Shown piece after piece: positions 63,634 through 64,000 of a stretch of DNA of 64,000 bases. The stretch comes from Streptomyces sp. RPT161. GTDB lineage: Bacteria; Actinomycetota; Actinomycetes; Streptomycetales; Streptomycetaceae. The stretch spans positions 62,001 to 126,000 of the forward strand of contig NZ_JAPZVN010000015.1 in assembly GCF_027533845.1 (NCBI RefSeq), given 5' to 3'. Position 1 is the first letter of the stretch, and every line of letters begins with the position of its first letter. The position numbers and the translations under genes were made by a program. Below the pieces are notes generated by a model. That model did no database searches and was not told where the DNA came from. It saw nothing but the letters and a program-made list of their open reading frames with translations.

Positions 63634-64000
63634 TCAGGCGGGAAACTGCCGGTACAGCCAATCGGTTGCCGCGGCGAACCACTGCGTCGAGTTGTTCTGC
63701 AGATTCATCACGTGCCCGGACCCGGGCAATACGTATGCTTCGACCTTCGCACTCGGCGAATAATAGGGCTGCTCATGCTCGATAATCGCCGAGGCACTTG
63801 CGCAAGGAAATGAAAACGCACCACCGCAGAAAAGCTGATCGTTTTCACCGACCGCGAGGAAAACGGGCACGTCAACCGCTCGCGAGATTGCCGGATCAGC
63901 CGCGGACGGGATGGTGTTCTCCTCGCCCGTGGTCATGGTCGATTTGGTCAGCTCGTCCAGAGCGGCGATGGCGTGCGACGAATCAGCCGAGTCGTAGAAG
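63634..64000 (-). CDS. Alpha/beta hydrolase, C-terminal part (truncated by the window)
   Basis: The frame is open to the right window edge, so only the last ~121 codons are seen. VPVFLAVGENDQLFCGGAF is the strand and Asp of an alpha/beta hydrolase, and GSGHVMNLQNNS contains the catalytic His. The nucleophile lies outside the window. In thiostrepton-type pathways such a hydrolase (TsrI) forms the quinaldate-containing ring. The gap of 42 bases to the next gene suggests one operon. Confidence 0.78.
   Translation of the reverse strand, partial: FYDSADSSHAIAALDELTKSTMTTGEENTIPSAADPAISRAVDVPVFLAVGENDQLFCGGAFSFPCASASAIIEHEQPYYSPSAKVEAYVLPGSGHVMNLQNNSTQWFAAATDWLYRQFPA

Overview
This is high-GC DNA from a Streptomyces-like actinomycete. 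The support is GTG and TTG starts behind GGAGG-type ribosome sites, tightly overlapping ATGA/GTGA gene pairs, and typical Streptomyces families (BlaI/M56 pair, ATP-grasp RiPP locus, PucR and Rrf2 regulators, nSTAND-WD40 protein). Everything below comes from reading the sequence; no database search was run.

Layout. (1) 1-7.1 kb is chromosomal: a partial PAS/GAF sensor, asparagine synthetase, a PAP2 phosphatase, a BlaI/M56-peptidase pair, a DedA protein, a small hypothetical protein and TatA. Two identical inverted repeats suggest one BlaI-type regulon joining the PAP2, BlaI/M56 and DedA genes. (2) 7.3-15.4 kb is the left arm of a biosynthetic cluster: two WrbA-type flavoproteins with similar upstream regions, two MFS exporters, an arylamine N-acetyltransferase (NAT)-fold protein, a SnoaL-like protein, an acyl-adenylate-type ligase and an Rrf2 regulator. 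(3) 15.7-19.9 kb is a self-contained graspetide/imiditide-type RiPP locus: XRE regulator, recombinase-like ORF running in frame into a precursor, ATP-grasp ligase and PIMT-like methyltransferase. (4) 32.7-19.8 kb, minus strand, is a long putative operon. It encodes a quinone-oxidoreductase-like protein, an SRPBCC protein, a second acyl-adenylate-type ligase, a CreE-like flavin N-monooxygenase, a CreD-like nitrosuccinate lyase, a NarK nitrate/nitrite transporter, a molybdenum nitrate reductase and two flavoproteins, one of which is the front half of NirB only. (5) 33-36.2 kb holds a transposase-derived gene with a damaged catalytic triad and a PucR/GAF regulator. (6) 36.4-52 kb is the aromatic precursor arm: methyltransferase, PabAB, transaldolase, FMN reductase, FAD monooxygenase, a second NAT, a KASIII enzyme, PhzE, PhzD, a dihydro-hydroxyanthranilate dehydrogenase, a class II DAHP synthase and an esterase. 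(7) 52.8-58.3 kb holds a large nSTAND-WD40 protein, small hypothetical genes and a UTRA protein without a winged helix. (8) 58.5-64 kb holds a thiostrepton-resistance-type 23S rRNA methyltransferase followed by what looks like the edge of a thiostrepton/siomycin-type thiopeptide cluster.

How the genes may work together (inference). Transaldolase and DAHP synthase would raise erythrose-4-phosphate and shikimate flux. PhzE, PhzD and the dehydrogenase would make 3-hydroxyanthranilate, an ortho-aminophenol. PabAB would make aminodeoxychorismate, the precursor of 4-aminobenzoate. CreE and CreD would release nitrous acid from aspartate, while NarK and NasA would supply nitrite from nitrate. The ATP-dependent ligases resemble CreM/AvaA6-type enzymes that use nitrite to diazotise arylamines. 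The most exciting reading is a nitrous-acid-dependent diazo, azo or triazene pathway built on 3-hydroxyanthranilate and/or 4-aminobenzoate, with both known routes to nitrite in one operon.
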